64,000 nucleotides of DNA, taken from positions 4,154,001 through 4,218,000 of the forward strand of contig NZ_CP104203.1 of the NCBI RefSeq assembly GCF_025244725.1, given 5' to 3'. Of this stretch, positions 63,187 through 64,000 are shown in pieces. Each line of letters opens with the position of its first letter. Position 1 is the first letter of the stretch. The DNA is from Chryseobacterium oranimense (GTDB lineage: Bacteria > Bacteroidota > Bacteroidia > Flavobacteriales > Weeksellaceae). Position numbers and translations under genes: made by a program. A model generated the notes under the pieces. That model was not told where the DNA came from and searched no databases. It worked only from the letters and a program-made list of their open reading frames with translations.

Positions 63187-64000
63187 CTAAAACAAACTCA
63201 ATTGCTGTGAAAACTGGTTGTGGAATTTGGAAGAACTTCCGCCTACCAGCAAATTCCTGAAGTTTTTATCTGTTAAATACCTTAGGTACGCATTTCCCGC
63301 ATTAAAATCAATGAAATATTTTGCCCGGTTCACTGCAGCTCCCAGTTTTTTAAGATGGTCCATATTTAAAATCTGAAAACGGCGTGCCTGAACTATTTTC
63401 TGTGCTGTTTTTACCCCAATCCCGGGAATTCTTAAAATCATCTGATAATCCGCAGTCTGCAGATTAACAGGGAATTGATGTAAATGCCTCAATGCCCAGC
63501 TCAGCTTCGGATCAACCTCAAGATCCAGATAAGGCATATTCGGATCTAAAATTTCTTCGGCCTTAAATCCATAAAACCTCATCAGCCAGTCAGACTGGTA
63601 GAGTCTGTTTTCGCGAAGCATGGGAACTGCTGTTGTCAGGGAAGGCAATCTCTTATCTTCCAAAACAGGAACATAACCGGAATAATACACTCTTTTCAGA
63701 CTGAAATTTTTATAAAAATGATCTGCCACTTTGATGATCTGAAGATCATTTTCGTTGGTAGCTCCAACAATCATCTGGGTAGATTGTCCCGCAGGGGCAA
63801 ACTTGGGCACTTTCCTGAAAATTTTCTTTTCATCCTTATACTGGGCAATCCCATTCTGAATATATTTCATAGGACTGAGCATATCCTGCCGGTTCTTTTC
63901 AGGTGCCAGTAACTTCAGGCCGCTTTCTGTCGGAATTTCAAGGTTGATCGACAGTCTGTCTGCATACAAGGCAGCTTCCTGCATCAGTTCATCACTTGCT
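63187..64000 (-). CDS. Putative DNA modification/repair radical SAM protein, 5' part outside window
   Basis: The frame is open through the window edge; 270 C-terminal residues are visible. The radical-SAM cluster motif would lie outside. The visible part has SAM-barrel strands (ADRLSINLEIPTESGLKLL, MIVGATNENDLQIIKVADHFY) and a C-terminal helix-hairpin-helix DNA-binding motif, LRIPGIGVKTAQKIVQARR, matching the TIGR03916 family. It is the upstream partner of the TIGR03915 gene, 126 bases away. Assigned function in DNA repair is a family inference. Confidence 0.88.
   Translation of the reverse strand, partial: ASDELMQEAALYADRLSINLEIPTESGLKLLAPEKNRQDMLSPMKYIQNGIAQYKDEKKIFRKVPKFAPAGQSTQMIVGATNENDLQIIKVADHFYKNFSLKRVYYSGYVPVLEDKRLPSLTTAVPMLRENRLYQSDWLMRFYGFKAEEILDPNMPYLDLEVDPKLSWALRHLHQFPVNLQTADYQMILRIPGIGVKTAQKIVQARRFQILNMDHLKKLGAAVNRAKYFIDFNAGNAYLRYLTDKNFRNLLVGGSSSKFHNQFSQQLSLF

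Overview
The window looks like chromosome of a Gram-negative Bacteroidota, family Weeksellaceae, close to Chryseobacterium. The evidence is the gene content and signals: TonB-linked SusC/SusD pairs, a fused CcoNO cbb3 oxidase, TamL/TamB, GLPGLI and DUF6702 proteins, a LytS/LytTR pair, promoters of the Bacteroidetes type (TTTG, about 19 bases, TAnnTTTG) and an almost complete lack of Shine-Dalgarno sequences. No genus-level marker such as 16S rRNA is present, so the genus is an inference.

Layout. 1-2.2 kb: a LytS-type histidine kinase and LytTR regulator, then a patch of degenerate repeats. 2.2-9.5 kb: an M1 metallopeptidase, a HupE/UreJ-like membrane protein with a divergent DUF6702 protein, an empty AT-rich stretch carrying a well-formed promoter and terminator (candidate non-coding RNA), ACP phosphodiesterase, RadA, a small membrane protein and a YceI protein. 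9.7-13.9 kb: core genes pyrG, yidC and rnhB. 14.2-28.6 kb: three tandem SusC-SusD pairs (outer-membrane TonB transporter plus surface lipoprotein), each with its own closely similar promoter; no hydrolase, sensor or sigma factor accompanies them, so their ligand is unknown. 28.7-38.9 kb: argS, then on the minus strand the operon tamB-tamL-yihY (envelope protein and lipid export). 39.2-42.4 kb: the cbb3 terminal oxidase ccoNO-ccoP. 42.6-45.4 kb: a small XRE regulator, an amino acid permease and a GLPGLI protein. 45.4-45.8 kb: two identical tRNA-Gln genes, each with its own terminator.

45.9-50.6 kb: a MenE-like ligase, an ArfB-type peptidyl-tRNA hydrolase, a GreA/Rnk-like factor, a deoxyhypusine synthase homologue, a 48-residue small protein, an alkyltransferase-like protein lacking the acceptor cysteine, and a second XRE regulator, interspersed with repeat elements including two copies of a MITE-like element with 28-bp inverted ends. 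51-57.9 kb: htpG, a small membrane protein, an AraC regulator, recA, an MpaB/latex-clearing-type oxygenase and a PAS-LuxR regulator. 58.3-64 kb: an unrecognised probable outer-membrane protein, the glycolytic operon pfkA-gapA, the C-terminal half of an HxlR regulator, and the TIGR03915/radical-SAM DNA-repair pair, the latter cut by the window end.

Most of the window is ordinary flavobacterial chromosome. The points most worth checking are the orphan promoter-terminator transcript near 6.0-6.35 kb, the paired uncharacterised radical-SAM system at the right end, the deoxyhypusine synthase homologue with altered active-site residues in a bacterium expected to lack eIF5A, the tandem SusCD array that lacks the usual N-terminal domain, and several repeat families. 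No CRISPR array, prophage, rRNA operon or complete insertion sequence was seen. Start codons were moved inward for eight genes where the longest frame begins at a TTG or GTG that lies in the promoter, in untranslated leader or in the preceding gene.
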